Shown here one piece after another: positions 1 to 8,306 of a DNA stretch of 32,852 nt (positions within the stretch are counted from its first letter, which is position 1; every line of letters starts with the position of its first letter). The position numbers and the translations under genes are program-made. The stretch is from Calditerrivibrio sp. (GTDB lineage: Bacteria; Chrysiogenota; Deferribacteres; Deferribacterales; Calditerrivibrionaceae): NCBI GenBank assembly GCA_026415135.1, contig JAOAHS010000033.1:1-32852 (forward strand), read 5' to 3'. Below the pieces are notes generated by a model. The model was not told the origin of the DNA and ran no database searches. It was given only the letters and a program-made list of their open reading frames with translations.

Positions 1-270
1 ATAGTCCTGTTCAATATTTTTATTCTTCAGATCTTAACCGGTTTTGCCCTCTGGGCTCAAGCTAATCCCGATAGTCTATTATATACCCTAACAGGTTGGA
101 TATTCTCAATAGCAAGTAATCAGTGGGTAAGATTTTTTCACTATTTAGTTATGTTTCTCATAGGTGGTTTTGTAATAAATCACTTGTATAGCGCTGTATT
201 ATTTGACTTCAAAACGCAGTCTGGTGAAATCAGTTCAATATTCTCTGGTTGGAAACCTCAAAGGGATTAA
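1..270 (+). CDS. hyaC: Ni/Fe-hydrogenase b-type cytochrome subunit, C-terminal part (5' truncated by window edge)
   Basis: Reading frame 1 is open from the window edge to a TAA at 268-270 and gives 89 residues. The fragment has a hydrophobic segment, a loop, a second hydrophobic segment beginning with a His (FFHYLVMFLIGGF), then NHLYSAVLFD and a tail ending in SSIFSGWK. The paired His residues and the SSIFSG(Y/W)K ending are typical of the HyaC/HupC family. These membrane diheme cytochromes b anchor an uptake [NiFe] hydrogenase and pass its electrons to quinone. The hydrogenase subunits would lie outside the window to the left. A terminator follows directly, so this is the last gene of its operon. 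Start and total length cannot be seen. The family call rests on the last 90 residues only. Confidence 0.75.
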   Translation: MVLFNIFILQILTGFALWAQANPDSLLYTLTGWIFSIASNQWVRFFHYLVMFLIGGFVINHLYSAVLFDFKTQSGEISSIFSGWKPQRD

Positions 271-274
271 AAAG

Positions 275-298
275 GCAGGCTACCAGCCTGCTCTTTTT
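275..298 (+). terminator. Rho-independent terminator after the hydrogenase cytochrome gene
   Basis: GCAGGCT (275-281) and AGCCTGC (285-291) form a perfect 7-bp GC-rich stem with a three-base loop, followed by TCTTTTT. It begins 4 bases after the stop codon and would end the hydrogenase operon before the chemotaxis receptor gene. Confidence 0.9.
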
Positions 299-338
299 GT
301 ATTTACTAAAGGAACAATTTATTTGACCGATCTATTGA

Positions 339-369
339 TTGACTTTTAAGAATATGATATAATTATATA
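339..369 (+). promoter_or_regulatory. Possible promoter of the chemotaxis receptor gene
   Basis: TTGACT at 339-344 is followed 19 bases later by TATATA (364-369), within a very AT-rich stretch that also contains TATAAT at 358-363 (only 13 bases away). The spacing is not ideal for either choice, so the exact -10 is uncertain. A GGAGG ribosome site at 377-381 lies 9 bases before the ATG. Confidence 0.4.
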
Positions 370-390
370 TTATATTGGAGGTTTATTATT

Positions 391-2016
391 ATGAGCGTTA
401 GGTTTAGATTAGCATTGTCTTTTATTATAATGTTTTTGATAATACTGTTCATATCCATTTATTCATTCCAACAGATTAAGCGCAATAACTTCTTTGTGGA
501 AAATATATACAAAGAGAAGATGAAATCAATAGAAAACATGTTCAGGTTTTATAGAAATGCCACAAATGCTTTTGATAACGTTTTTAGAATTCGTGATGAT
601 CTTGCAAAACACACTAATCTTGATAAAGCAATTGAAAATACCAGAAAGGCCTACGTACAGATAGAAGAAGCCAACAAAGGTTTTGAAGTAATTAAACAGA
701 AAATTGCCTTTGAATCAGCAAAAGAGTTAGATGTTGCGATGAAGACCGTCATAAAAGAGTTTAATGAGTTGAAAACAGCTGTAGAAAAAAAAGATACACA
801 GAAAGCTTTAGAGATAATTGAGGTATTATCAGATGATGTTGAAAATTTAAAAGAAGCTATCCTTGTCGTCGTGGATGACATACAATTTAGTACAAAAGAC
901 TTTTACGATGAATCTAAATATATTTTCAAAAAATCTATATTTGTCCTAACAAGTGCCATCGTTATTGCTGTTTTATTATTCATCATAATAAGTATCTTCC
1001 TGGATAGATCTGTCATAAAACCAATAAACAACACAACAAGCATGTTAAAAGATATCGCAGAAGGTGAAGGGGATCTTACAAAAGAGATTATAACAAGGAA
1101 ATGTGAAAAAGATGAAATATGCCAGTTAGCCACATATTTTAATAATTTTGTTGCTAAACTAGGAAATATCATTAAGGATCTTAGGGATTATGCAAACGAA
1201 AATAGTACTGAAACAAAATCTATATCAACAATGATGGAAGAATTAGATAAAACCGCAAGCTCCTTAAACGATATAGTTTCCTCACTATCTTCAGCTATAG
1301 AAGAGATGAATGCAAATGTAAGAACAATAGCAGACAATTCAAACCATCTCACTGAAATGTCGGAAGAGGTAAGCAATTCCGTTACAATAGGGAGTAAAAA
1401 TGTTGATGAAAGTATCAAAAGAATTACAAAGATAGGTAATGAAACCAATAACCTTTTAGATCTTTTTACAAAGTTCAACGAAAACGTTAAAAAAATCGAA
1501 GAAGTAGTCATAGTAATAAACGATATAGCAGATCAAACAAACCTGTTAGCTCTGAATGCAGCAATAGAAGCAGCACGTGCAGGAGAACATGGTAGAGGCT
1601 TTGCTGTCGTAGCTGATGAAGTAAGAAAATTAGCAGGCAAAACATCCGACTCAACAAAAGAGATCGAAAATATCGCAAGAAGCATTAGTAAAGAATCCCA
1701 ATCAGTTCAAAACAGTATAGAAAACGTCAATCAAGAGGTGGAAATGGGTGTTGAAAAAATTAGTGAGTTAAAAGGTGTTTTTGGTCGTATATCAGAAAAC
1801 ATAGCAAACCTTAAGAATAAGATAAATAACATCAATATATCAATAAATGAACAATCATCAGCCATGAATGAGTTGGCTGTACAAACAAACCAGGTCACAT
1901 TAAGCACCCAAGAGATCAAATCTGCTATAGATAATGGTGTCCAATCAATAGAAACTCTTGAACAAACAGTCGAGAAGATGAATAAAATCGTCAGAATGTT
2001 TAAAATAAAAGATTAA
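391..2016 (+). CDS. Methyl-accepting chemotaxis protein
   Basis: This is an inner-membrane receptor of 541 residues that would control the CheA kinase through CheW. A first membrane helix spans about residues 7-26. A mostly helical periplasmic sensor region of about 150 residues follows, like the four-helix-bundle ligand domains. A second membrane helix lies at about 182-205, then a HAMP linker (about 206-258) and a long helical signalling domain. The highly conserved hairpin tip is at about 378-414 ([20 protein letters not shown], then [15 protein letters not shown]). There is no C-terminal NWETF-like pentapeptide for CheR/CheB tethering. The gene stands alone between two terminators with no che genes nearby, so its ligand cannot be read from context. 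The GGAGG at 377-381 supports the ATG start. Confidence 0.95.
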   Translation: MSVRFRLALSFIIMFLIILFISIYSFQQIKRNNFFVENIYKEKMKSIENMFRFYRNATNAFDNVFRIRDDLAKHTNLDKAIENTRKAYVQIEEANKGFEVIKQKIAFESAKELDVAMKTVIKEFNELKTAVEKKDTQKALEIIEVLSDDVENLKEAILVVVDDIQFSTKDFYDESKYIFKKSIFVLTSAIVIAVLLFIIISIFLDRSVIKPINNTTSMLKDIAEGEGDLTKEIITRKCEKDEICQLATYFNNFVAKLGNIIKDLRDYANENSTETKSISTMMEELDKTASSLNDIVSSLSSAIEEMNANVRTIADNSNHLTEMSEEVSNSVTIGSKNVDESIKRITKIGNETNNLLDLFTKFNENVKKIEEVVIVINDIADQTNLLALNAAIEAARAGEHGRGFAVVADEVRKLAGKTSDSTKEIENIARSISKESQSVQNSIENVNQEVEMGVEKISELKGVFGRISENIANLKNKINNINISINEQSSAMNELAVQTNQVTLSTQEIKSAIDNGVQSIETLEQTVEKMNKIVRMFKIKD

Positions 2017-2037
2017 ACACATCAATATAAAACTACG

Positions 2038-2063
2038 GGCAGCCTTTGCTGCCTTTTATTCTT
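2038..2063 (+). terminator. Rho-independent terminator after the chemotaxis receptor
   Basis: GGCAGC (2038-2043) pairs with GCTGCC (2048-2053) around a CTTT loop and is followed by TTTTATTCTTT. It lies 22 bases after the receptor stop and just upstream of the recA promoter. Confidence 0.88.
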
Positions 2064-2074
2064 TAATTAACCCT

Positions 2075-2102
2075 TTGAATTTTATTATTTTTATATTATA
2101 AT
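2075..2102 (+). promoter_or_regulatory. Sigma70-type promoter of the recA operon
   Basis: TTGAAT (2075-2080) and a perfect TATAAT (2097-2102) are separated by 16 bases. The -10 ends 26 bases before the chosen recA start, giving a leader of about 20 bases. I see no Gram-positive-type or E. coli-type LexA box (GAAC-N4-GTTC or CTGT-N8-ACAG), so SOS control cannot be claimed from this site. Confidence 0.75.
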
Positions 2103-2128
2103 CAAAAAGCAAAAGGTTGGAGGAAGAT

Positions 2129-3130
2129 ATGGATAATGAAAAATTAAAAGCATTAGAAGCAGCTTTATCCAAAATAGAAAAAGACTTTGGCAAAGGCGCC
2201 GTAATGAAGCTTGGAGATAAGGCCATAGAAAAACCGCCCGTGATCCCAACAGGTATACTTACATTAGATGCAGCTCTTGGAATTGGAGGTGTTCCGAGGG
2301 GAAGGATCATCGAAATCTTCGGTAGCGAATCAAGTGGTAAAACCACCGTTGCCTTTCATATCATTGCCGAAGCACAAAAATTAGGTGGGATTGCCGCCTT
2401 TATAGATGCGGAACATGCAATGGACCCGGTATATGCAAAAGCTATTGGTGTTGATGTGGATAACCTTCTAGTAAGTCAACCGGATAACGGTGAAGCAGCC
2501 CTTGACATTGCAGAGACACTAGTAAGAAGTGGTGCTGTTGATATAATTGTTATTGACTCCGTTGCGGCCCTTACACCAAAAGCAGAGATCGAAGGGGAAA
2601 TGGGAGACTCTTTCATGGGTTTACAGGCAAGACTAATGAGTCAAGCACTAAGAAAGCTAACAGCTATAGTCAATAAATCAAAAACAGTACTAATATTCAT
2701 AAATCAAACAAGACAAAAAATCGGTGTAACCTATGGTAACCCTGAGACAACTACAGGTGGTAATGCCCTGAAATTTTATGCTACCATCAGGATAGAGGTA
2801 AAAAAGGCTGGACAGCTAAAGGATAAAGAGGAAAATGTAGGAAGCGAAACCATAGCAAAAGTGGTCAAAAACAAGGTTGCACCACCTTTTAAACAAGCCA
2901 AATTTGATATCCTTTATGGTACCGGCGTGTCTAAGGAAGGTATTATCATAGATTTGGGTGTAGAAGAGGGGCTGATAGGAAAATCTGGAGCATGGTTTAG
3001 TTATAAAGACACAAAAATAGGTCAGGGTAAAGAAAACGCAAGAACCTTTCTAAAAGATAACCCAGAGATCATGAAAGAGATCGAATCCGAAATAAGAAAA
3101 AAACTGGGTTTACCTATCCTTGAAAACTGA
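2129..3130 (+). CDS. recA: Recombinase RecA
   Basis: RecA forms the ATP-dependent filament on single-stranded DNA that drives homologous strand exchange and stimulates LexA-type autocleavage. The 333-residue product is the usual bacterial length. It has the Walker A motif GSESSGKT at residues 65-72, the [10 protein letters not shown] Walker B strand, the MAW-like segment [18 protein letters not shown] and the DNA-binding loop 2 around [15 protein letters not shown]. An in-frame TTG lies 12 bases upstream at 2117, but it is embedded in the GGAGG ribosome site (2119-2123), so the ATG at 2129, five bases after that site, is the better start. It is the first gene of the recA-pilT-recX-rplI-dnaB run. 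Confidence 0.97.
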   Translation: MDNEKLKALEAALSKIEKDFGKGAVMKLGDKAIEKPPVIPTGILTLDAALGIGGVPRGRIIEIFGSESSGKTTVAFHIIAEAQKLGGIAAFIDAEHAMDPVYAKAIGVDVDNLLVSQPDNGEAALDIAETLVRSGAVDIIVIDSVAALTPKAEIEGEMGDSFMGLQARLMSQALRKLTAIVNKSKTVLIFINQTRQKIGVTYGNPETTTGGNALKFYATIRIEVKKAGQLKDKEENVGSETIAKVVKNKVAPPFKQAKFDILYGTGVSKEGIIIDLGVEEGLIGKSGAWFSYKDTKIGQGKENARTFLKDNPEIMKEIESEIRKKLGLPILEN

Positions 3131-3151
3131 TGGTTACACAAGGAGTGAACA

Positions 3152-4252
3152 GTGATAGATGATATATTAAAATCTGCTTTCATTAAAAAAGCTTCCGATA
3201 TACATCTTAAAGCAGGAAAAAACCCTATTTTTAGGATAAATGGACAACTCATCCCGTCAATCGATTTCCCCAAGCTCACCCCTGAGGATACAATAAAAAT
3301 AGCAGGCACAATTATGAGTAACCATGTCAAAGCAAAGTTTAAAGAGCAGTTTGAAGCTGATTTCTCTTACAGTGTAGCTGGTGTTGGACGTTTTAGGGTA
3401 AATGCATATATTCAAAGGGGAACGGTGGCTCTCGTTTTTAGAACCATACCTCAGGAAATACCATCTTTAGATAGTTTGGGTCTTCCCCCTGTGATCTCAA
3501 AAATTGCCGAAGAGCAAAGGGGTCTCATCCTTGTTACAGGTACCACGGGTAGTGGAAAGTCAACAACCTTAGCAGGTATGATAGACTATATCAATTCCCA
3601 CGACGATGTTAACATCATCACCATAGAAGACCCAATAGAATTTTTACATAAAGATAAAAAATCTATAATATCCCAAAGGGAGATAGGCACAGATACCCTA
3701 TCTTTTTCAGAAGCACTAAAAAGATCACTTAGACAGGATCCAGATGTTATCCTGGTTGGTGAAATGAGAGACTTAGAGACAATAGAAACAGCCCTCCATG
3801 CAGCAGAAACCGGCCATCTGGTTATGAGCACCCTTCATACCTTAGATGCACCAGAGACTATAAACAGAATAATTTCCATGTTCCCCCCCTATCATCAAAA
3901 ACAGATAAGAATCCAACTGGCCTCGGTACTAAAAGCGATTATTTCCATGAGACTTGTACAAAGAAAGGATGGAACGGGAAGGGTTCCTGCTGTAGAGGTT
4001 ATGATTAATACTGCTACTATTAAGGAGTGCATAATAGATAAAGACAAAACCCAGATGATAAATGACTATATAGAACAGGGAAAATCTGTATATGGTAGCC
4101 AGAGTTTTGATCAATCCTTGTATGATCTGTATAAAGCAGATCTGGTCACCCTTGAAGAAGCACTCAAATATGTCAAACGTCCTGATGATTTCAAACTGAA
4201 AATAAAAGGTATCAGCAGTTCTTCAGATACTTGGGGAGTTGATGACAGATAA
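3152..4252 (+). CDS. pilT: Type IV pilus retraction ATPase PilT
   Basis: PilT is a hexameric cytoplasmic ATPase that depolymerises type IV pili and powers twitching motility. The 366-residue protein has the PilT N-terminal PAS-like domain (DIHLKAG, RINGQL), the Walker A motif GTTGSGKST at 130-138, an Asp box (IITIEDPIEF), the Walker B region DVILVGEMRD and the His box around HLVMSTLHTLDAPETINRI. The length matches the family. The start is a GTG at 3152 with AGGAG (3141-3145) six bases upstream; the gene begins 21 bases after recA ends. No pilin or pilus assembly gene is in the window, so PilT is separated from its machinery and sits between recA and recX. The PilT/PilU distinction cannot be made with certainty. 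Confidence 0.93.
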   Translation: MIDDILKSAFIKKASDIHLKAGKNPIFRINGQLIPSIDFPKLTPEDTIKIAGTIMSNHVKAKFKEQFEADFSYSVAGVGRFRVNAYIQRGTVALVFRTIPQEIPSLDSLGLPPVISKIAEEQRGLILVTGTTGSGKSTTLAGMIDYINSHDDVNIITIEDPIEFLHKDKKSIISQREIGTDTLSFSEALKRSLRQDPDVILVGEMRDLETIETALHAAETGHLVMSTLHTLDAPETINRIISMFPPYHQKQIRIQLASVLKAIISMRLVQRKDGTGRVPAVEVMINTATIKECIIDKDKTQMINDYIEQGKSVYGSQSFDQSLYDLYKADLVTLEEALKYVKRPDDFKLKIKGISSSSDTWGVDDR

Positions 4253-4676
4253 AGTTTTTTCCTATGCTATAAAGCTTTTAAGTAGAAAAGACTATTTTGA
4301 GTCAGAATTAAAGGAAAAACTAAAAAGCAGATTTGATAATGTAGATATAGATTATGCGTTAAAAAAATTAAAAGATTTAGGCTACTTAGATGATAACAAA
4401 ACTAAACAAAATTATATAAGATCCCAATCTAAAAAAGGGTTTGGGCAGTATCTTATCAAAAGAAAACTATTAGAAAAAGGTATCGAAGTTGATGTTGTCG
4501 AAATCGACGATTACATAATAGAAGATGATCTAAAAAAGAAAATTAAAAGTAAATATTATAAATATCAAAGAGATAAAGAAAAGACTATTGCTTATTTTTA
4601 TAGAAAAGGTTACCCTTATGAAAGAATAAAGACTCTACTTTCGGAGGTTTTAGAAGATGAAAGTGATTTTTCTTAA
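4242..4676 (+). CDS. recX: Recombination regulator RecX
   Basis: RecX binds RecA filaments and limits their growth and activities. The 144-residue product is short, basic and helical. It has the RecX-type repeats: [20 protein letters not shown] near the start, a second unit ending DLGYLDD, and [22 protein letters not shown]. The ATG at 4242 overlaps the end of pilT by 11 bases and follows GGGGAG at 4233-4238. An in-frame TTG three bases earlier would leave no space after that site. RecX often follows recA directly; here pilT lies between them, but co-transcription is retained. Overall similarity of RecX proteins is low, so the call rests on repeat pattern, size and position. Confidence 0.88.
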   Translation: MTDKVFSYAIKLLSRKDYFESELKEKLKSRFDNVDIDYALKKLKDLGYLDDNKTKQNYIRSQSKKGFGQYLIKRKLLEKGIEVDVVEIDDYIIEDDLKKKIKSKYYKYQRDKEKTIAYFYRKGYPYERIKTLLSEVLEDESDFS

Positions 4677-5097
4677 AGATGTCAAAGGTGTTGCCAAAGC
4701 CGAAGAGGTAAAAGAGGTAAAAGAGGGGTATGCGAGAAACTATCTTTTTAAAAATAATCTTGCCATAGAAGCCACCGAGGCAAACCTCAATAACCTAAAG
4801 AGAAAAAAAGAACAGGAAGCAGCCGCCGAAAAAAATAAAATAGAAGAAGCAAAAGCTATCTCCCAGAAATTAAGCAATATAACTATAACCTTGAACAGAA
4901 AAGCGGGTGAAAAAGGTAGACTTTTTGGAGCAATTACATCCAATGAAATAGCAGAAGAATTAGAAAAAAATGGAATAAAGATCGACAAAAAACAGATAGA
5001 CCTCAAAGCCCCTATTAAGGAGACAGGCGAATACAAAATAAAAATCAATCTCTATAGGGAAATAAAAGGGGAATTTACACTTATTGTCAATGGCTAA
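4657..5097 (+). CDS. rplI: 50S ribosomal protein L9
   Basis: L9 is an elongated protein of the large ribosomal subunit near the L1 stalk. The 146-residue product starts with the characteristic N-terminal domain ([28 protein letters not shown]). A long charged connecting helix of about residues 40-75 follows, then the C-terminal domain with [16 protein letters not shown]. The ATG lies inside the 3' end of recX (20-base overlap) and is preceded by CGGAGG at about 4640-4646. The gene directly precedes dnaB, as in many bacteria. Confidence 0.96.
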   Translation: MKVIFLKDVKGVAKAEEVKEVKEGYARNYLFKNNLAIEATEANLNNLKRKKEQEAAAEKNKIEEAKAISQKLSNITITLNRKAGEKGRLFGAITSNEIAEELEKNGIKIDKKQIDLKAPIKETGEYKIKINLYREIKGEFTLIVNG

Positions 5098-6421
5098 CTC
5101 ACAGTTTAAAACCCTCCCCCACAGTGTTGAAGCAGAGCAGGCAGTACTTGCATCTATACTTCTTGACAATAGATCGTTGGACAGGATCATACATATAATA
5201 AGCATCGACGATTTCTATATCCCCTACAACAAATTGATCATGAGCAAGATCCTGGAACTTCAAGAGGAAGGCAAAGTCATCGATCTTGTCACTGTGGCTG
5301 AAAAGCTCATCACAGAAAACCTCATCGAGAAAGCTGGAGGTATGAATTACATCTCTGGTTTAGTAAATATTATCCCAAATGCCGCAAATGTAGTTCATTA
5401 TGCCACAATAGTTAGAGAAAAAAGTCTCCAGAGAAAGCTGATAGAAAAATCGGTCGAAATATCGGAATTAGCTTATAACTATTCAGGTGATATTAATGAA
5501 CTTTTAGACGATGCTGAGAAAAAGATCTTTGCTGTAGCAGAATCCAGAATAAGGGGTGATGTCAAACCATTAAGCCAGATTGTCACTAAAACATTTGAGA
5601 TAATAGAATCGATATACAACAGAAAAGGTCAACTTACAGGGACTCCCACCGGTTTTTTGGAGCTGGATAACCTTACAAATGGGCTTCAAAGGTCTGATCT
5701 TATTATTGTGGCTGGAAGACCCGCAATGGGTAAAACCGCTTTTGCTCTCAACATAGCTCTTAATGCCTGTATAAAATATAACAAAGTAGCAGTAATGTTT
5801 TCATTAGAAATGTCTGCAGGCCAACTTGTTCAGAGATTGCTTTCTGTGGAAGCAAACGTAGAGGTACAAAAACTGAGAAACGGTAAACTAAGTCTTGAAG
5901 AATGGCAAAAACTAGCTTCCGTAGCAGCTGCCCTTCACGATATAAACTTTTACATAGATGATACCCCAGCCATCTCTGTCACAGAAGTAAGAGCCAAATC
6001 CAGAAGAATAAAAAGGGAAAAAGGGTTAGACCTAATTGTGGTGGACTATCTTCAACTAATGAGCAGTAACAAAGGGGAAAGCAGAGAGCAACAGATATCA
6101 GAAATATCCAGGTCTTTAAAAGCATTAGCCAAAGAACTCGACGTTCCTGTGATAGCACTATCCCAGCTAAACAGAGGTGTAGAAAATCGTCACGACAAAA
6201 GACCTATACCTTCAGACTTAAGGGAATCAGGAGCAATTGAACAAGATGCAGACTTGATAATGTTCCTGTATAGGGATGAAGTATACAACAAAGACACAAA
6301 AGAACCCGGTGTAGCTGAAGTCATCATAGCAAAGCACAGAAACGGCCCCACAGCTACTGTCAAACTGGCGTTTATAAAACAATACACAAAGTTTGCCAAT
6401 CTCGAACACAATTATGTATAA
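5090..6421 (+). CDS. dnaB: Replicative DNA helicase DnaB
   Basis: DnaB is the hexameric 5'-3' helicase that unwinds DNA at the replication fork. The 443-residue product has the primase-interacting N-terminal domain ([17 protein letters not shown] at about 10-26), the linker, and a RecA-like C-terminal domain. That domain has the Walker A motif GRPAMGKTA at 209-217, Walker [11 protein letters not shown] at about 315-324 and [10 protein letters not shown] with the arginine-finger region. No intein is present. The ATG at 5090 overlaps the rplI stop by 8 bases. An in-frame TTG at 5084 lies 12 bases after a GGGG (5068-5071) and is a real alternative start, since the ATG is 18 bases from it. Confidence 0.96.
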   Translation: MANSQFKTLPHSVEAEQAVLASILLDNRSLDRIIHIISIDDFYIPYNKLIMSKILELQEEGKVIDLVTVAEKLITENLIEKAGGMNYISGLVNIIPNAANVVHYATIVREKSLQRKLIEKSVEISELAYNYSGDINELLDDAEKKIFAVAESRIRGDVKPLSQIVTKTFEIIESIYNRKGQLTGTPTGFLELDNLTNGLQRSDLIIVAGRPAMGKTAFALNIALNACIKYNKVAVMFSLEMSAGQLVQRLLSVEANVEVQKLRNGKLSLEEWQKLASVAAALHDINFYIDDTPAISVTEVRAKSRRIKREKGLDLIVVDYLQLMSSNKGESREQQISEISRSLKALAKELDVPVIALSQLNRGVENRHDKRPIPSDLRESGAIEQDADLIMFLYRDEVYNKDTKEPGVAEVIIAKHRNGPTATVKLAFIKQYTKFANLEHNYV

Positions 6422-6532
6422 AAAAATAGACACTATAAAAAATATTATGTCAATTAATTCAAACATAAAAAATATAACAGGGCGTACCATCTAAAACATT
6501 AATTTGGTATTCATTTTGCTAATCACTCGATT

Positions 6533-7462
6533 ATGAAAGGATATGGTGCTTACCAAACCACAATATGTTCTGAAATAAGTTTTTCTGGTATAGGGTTGCA
6601 TTCTGGCAAAGAGATTACAGTAAAGATATACCCTGCACCAGCAGATCATGGTATCCAATTTAAGAGGGGTGATGTTAAAAACTCAGATAGTGTCAAGTTA
6701 TCACCTTTCAGCGTCTACTCCACACAACTTGCCACTTCTATCAAATGTGGCGAACTACCTATAAGCACCATTGAGCATATATCAGCAGCATTCTATGGCA
6801 TGGGAGTAGACAACGCTCTTGTGGAAGTTTTTGGTACAGAGATCCCTATCCTTGATGGAAGCTCCTACCCCTTCGTAAAAATGATAAAAGAAGCAAGGAT
6901 CAAACAGTTAAATAAAAAAAGGAAGTTTATCAAGCTACACAGAAAGATAGTTATAGAAAAGGATGGTAAGCTCATTGAGATGCTTCCGTCAAGATTCATG
7001 AAGATAACAACACAGATAGATTTTGATAACCCTTTCATTGGATATCAAAAAGTCTTTATCAACATTACCCCTGAGAGCTTTGAGCGGGATCTTGCTCCAG
7101 CAAGAACTTTCGGATTTAAAAAAGATGTTGAATACCTTTGGTCTTTAGGTCTTGCAAAAGGTGGTTCTTTAGATAACGCAGTAGTTATAGATAACGACAA
7201 AGTACTGAACCCGGATGGGCTTAGAATGCAGGATGAACTTGTCCGTCATAAGGCATTAGACCTTTTAGGTGATCTTTCACTGATTGGATACAGATTCTTT
7301 GGGCATGTGAGAGCTTATAAATCTGGTCATCTTATAAACAACATCTTTGCAAGATCCCTTCTGGTATCCACTGATCTATATTCCCTTATTGAACTCGACG
7401 AGGAGTTTTCACCAAAGGCCTACGAATCACCTATTGCTGAACCTGCTCTTGCTGTTATTTAG
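6533..7462 (+). CDS. lpxC: UDP-3-O-acyl-N-acetylglucosamine deacetylase LpxC
   Basis: LpxC catalyses the committed step of lipid A synthesis, a zinc-dependent deacetylation of UDP-3-O-acyl-GlcNAc. The 309-residue product has the expected zinc ligands H82 (TIEH), H239 and D243 (RHKALDLLGD), the catalytic H266 (YKSGH) and the EIPILDGSSYPF segment. This shows that the organism makes a lipopolysaccharide-type outer membrane. A 111-base gap separates it from dnaB; I see no terminator there, so it may be read through or have its own weak promoter. The ATG has no recognisable Shine-Dalgarno sequence. Its 3' end overlaps the convergent gene at 7455-7895 by 8 bases. Confidence 0.95.
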   Translation: MKGYGAYQTTICSEISFSGIGLHSGKEITVKIYPAPADHGIQFKRGDVKNSDSVKLSPFSVYSTQLATSIKCGELPISTIEHISAAFYGMGVDNALVEVFGTEIPILDGSSYPFVKMIKEARIKQLNKKRKFIKLHRKIVIEKDGKLIEMLPSRFMKITTQIDFDNPFIGYQKVFINITPESFERDLAPARTFGFKKDVEYLWSLGLAKGGSLDNAVVIDNDKVLNPDGLRMQDELVRHKALDLLGDLSLIGYRFFGHVRAYKSGHLINNIFARSLLVSTDLYSLIELDEEFSPKAYESPIAEPALAVI

Positions 7463-7895
7463 AGCTCTTGTAGAGAAACCTTTGTAACATTATAATTACA
7501 GTAATCGCCAAAACAAAACGTATCCCAAAGAGAATAAACCCGTTTGCACCAACTGCTACAAAGATCAATGTATCTTCAATAACAGCATGACAAATGGATA
7601 AAAAGATAGCGGATAATACCGTATCCTTATGGGACATCTTGTTTTCCATAGCATTTTTAATAAGGATCCCTGCTCCGTATGTGATCCCAAGAACAAACCC
7701 AACCACCATAGTTATAGAAGCATTTGTGGAAATACCCAAAGCCTCCATTGGTGTCTTAGCATATTTTTGTGTCAACTCAAACAGCTTTGATCTTTCATAA
7801 AACTCATACAAAATCATCAACACAACAATTACTACAAATAGTTTTATACTCAACATGGTTGCAGCAATAAGTGAGGATACTATATCTATACCCAT
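7455..7895 (-). CDS. Small membrane protein of the Gate/nucleoside-recognition family, second half of a pair
   Basis: This is a 146-residue integral membrane protein with about four hydrophobic helices. Its C-terminal segment (ICHAVIEDTLIFVAVGANGFILFGIR) parallels that of the upstream gene (LAHNLFIETAVLSRAGANGYMILIVR), so the two are paralogous halves. This HxxxxE(D)T...GANG pattern fits the Gate domain of nucleoside-recognition proteins, also found in SpmA/SpmB, YjiH and the core of FeoB. The substrate is unknown. The gene is last in the mobB-dnaE-thiD unit, starts inside the upstream paralogue with a 10-base overlap, and ends inside the 3' end of lpxC on the other strand. The SpmA/SpmB names imply sporulation, which nothing here supports, so I give no symbol. 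Confidence 0.75.
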   Translation of the reverse strand: MGIDIVSSLIAATMLSIKLFVVIVVLMILYEFYERSKLFELTQKYAKTPMEALGISTNASITMVVGFVLGITYGAGILIKNAMENKMSHKDTVLSAIFLSICHAVIEDTLIFVAVGANGFILFGIRFVLAITVIIMLQRFLYKSSK

Positions 7896-8305
7896 ATTAG
7901 ATTTAATATCCCCGCAGCGAAAAATGCTCCTGTTATCCTAACAATCAGTATCATATAGCCATTGGCTCCAGCTCTGGATAAAACTGCCGTTTCTATAAAC
8001 AGATTATGAGCAAGGCCCAAAAACAACCCAGCGATAGTCATCTCTTTAGTAGTAAGACTAAGGGGAACAAGAGCCGCAATAGCTGCATACATATTCAACA
8101 TCATACCTGAAATAATACCTATAGCAGCCTCCCCAGGCAAACCTATTAAAACCATTAAAGGGGCACAAAATTGACCTATCTTGGTTAATACCCCTGTCTG
8201 TTTTAGGATATCCACAAAGATATACAGGGGAAATGTATAGATGATCATCTTATAGCTTATCTTTAGACCATTTAAAAAACCAGCTCTTATCGTATCAAAG
8301 ATCAT
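7886..8305 (-). CDS. Small membrane protein of the Gate/nucleoside-recognition family, first half of a pair
   Basis: This is a 139-residue integral membrane protein with about four hydrophobic stretches. It contains the motifs GLPGEAAIGIISGMMLN, LFLGLAHNLFIET and GANGYMILIVR, typical of the Gate (nucleoside recognition) domain. It starts one base after the thiD stop codon and overlaps the next gene by 10 bases, so it is probably translated in step with both. Two half-size Gate proteins made side by side suggest a heterodimeric channel or carrier. The link to thiD raises the possibility of a pyrimidine-like substrate, but that is inference from position only. Confidence 0.75.
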   Translation of the reverse strand: MIFDTIRAGFLNGLKISYKMIIYTFPLYIFVDILKQTGVLTKIGQFCAPLMVLIGLPGEAAIGIISGMMLNMYAAIAALVPLSLTTKEMTIAGLFLGLAHNLFIETAVLSRAGANGYMILIVRITGAFFAAGILNLIWV

Positions 8306-8306
8306 G

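Noticed and set aside
651-1919. Several open frames on the minus strand inside the chemotaxis receptor gene
   Set aside because: They are the antisense of a clear receptor gene, with low-complexity products and no start signals.
2117-2128. TTG codon as recA start
   Set aside because: The TTG overlaps the GGAGG ribosome site; the ATG at 2129 is correctly spaced and gives the usual RecA N-terminus.
2064-2128. Search for a LexA operator upstream of recA
   Set aside because: No GAAC-N4-GTTC or CTGT-N8-ACAG palindrome is present; other clade-specific boxes cannot be excluded.
6420-6455. Minus-strand TTGACA with a weak TCTATT 17 bases away, after dnaB
   Set aside because: It would drive only antisense RNA into dnaB, the -10 is poor, and AT-rich gaps give such matches by chance.
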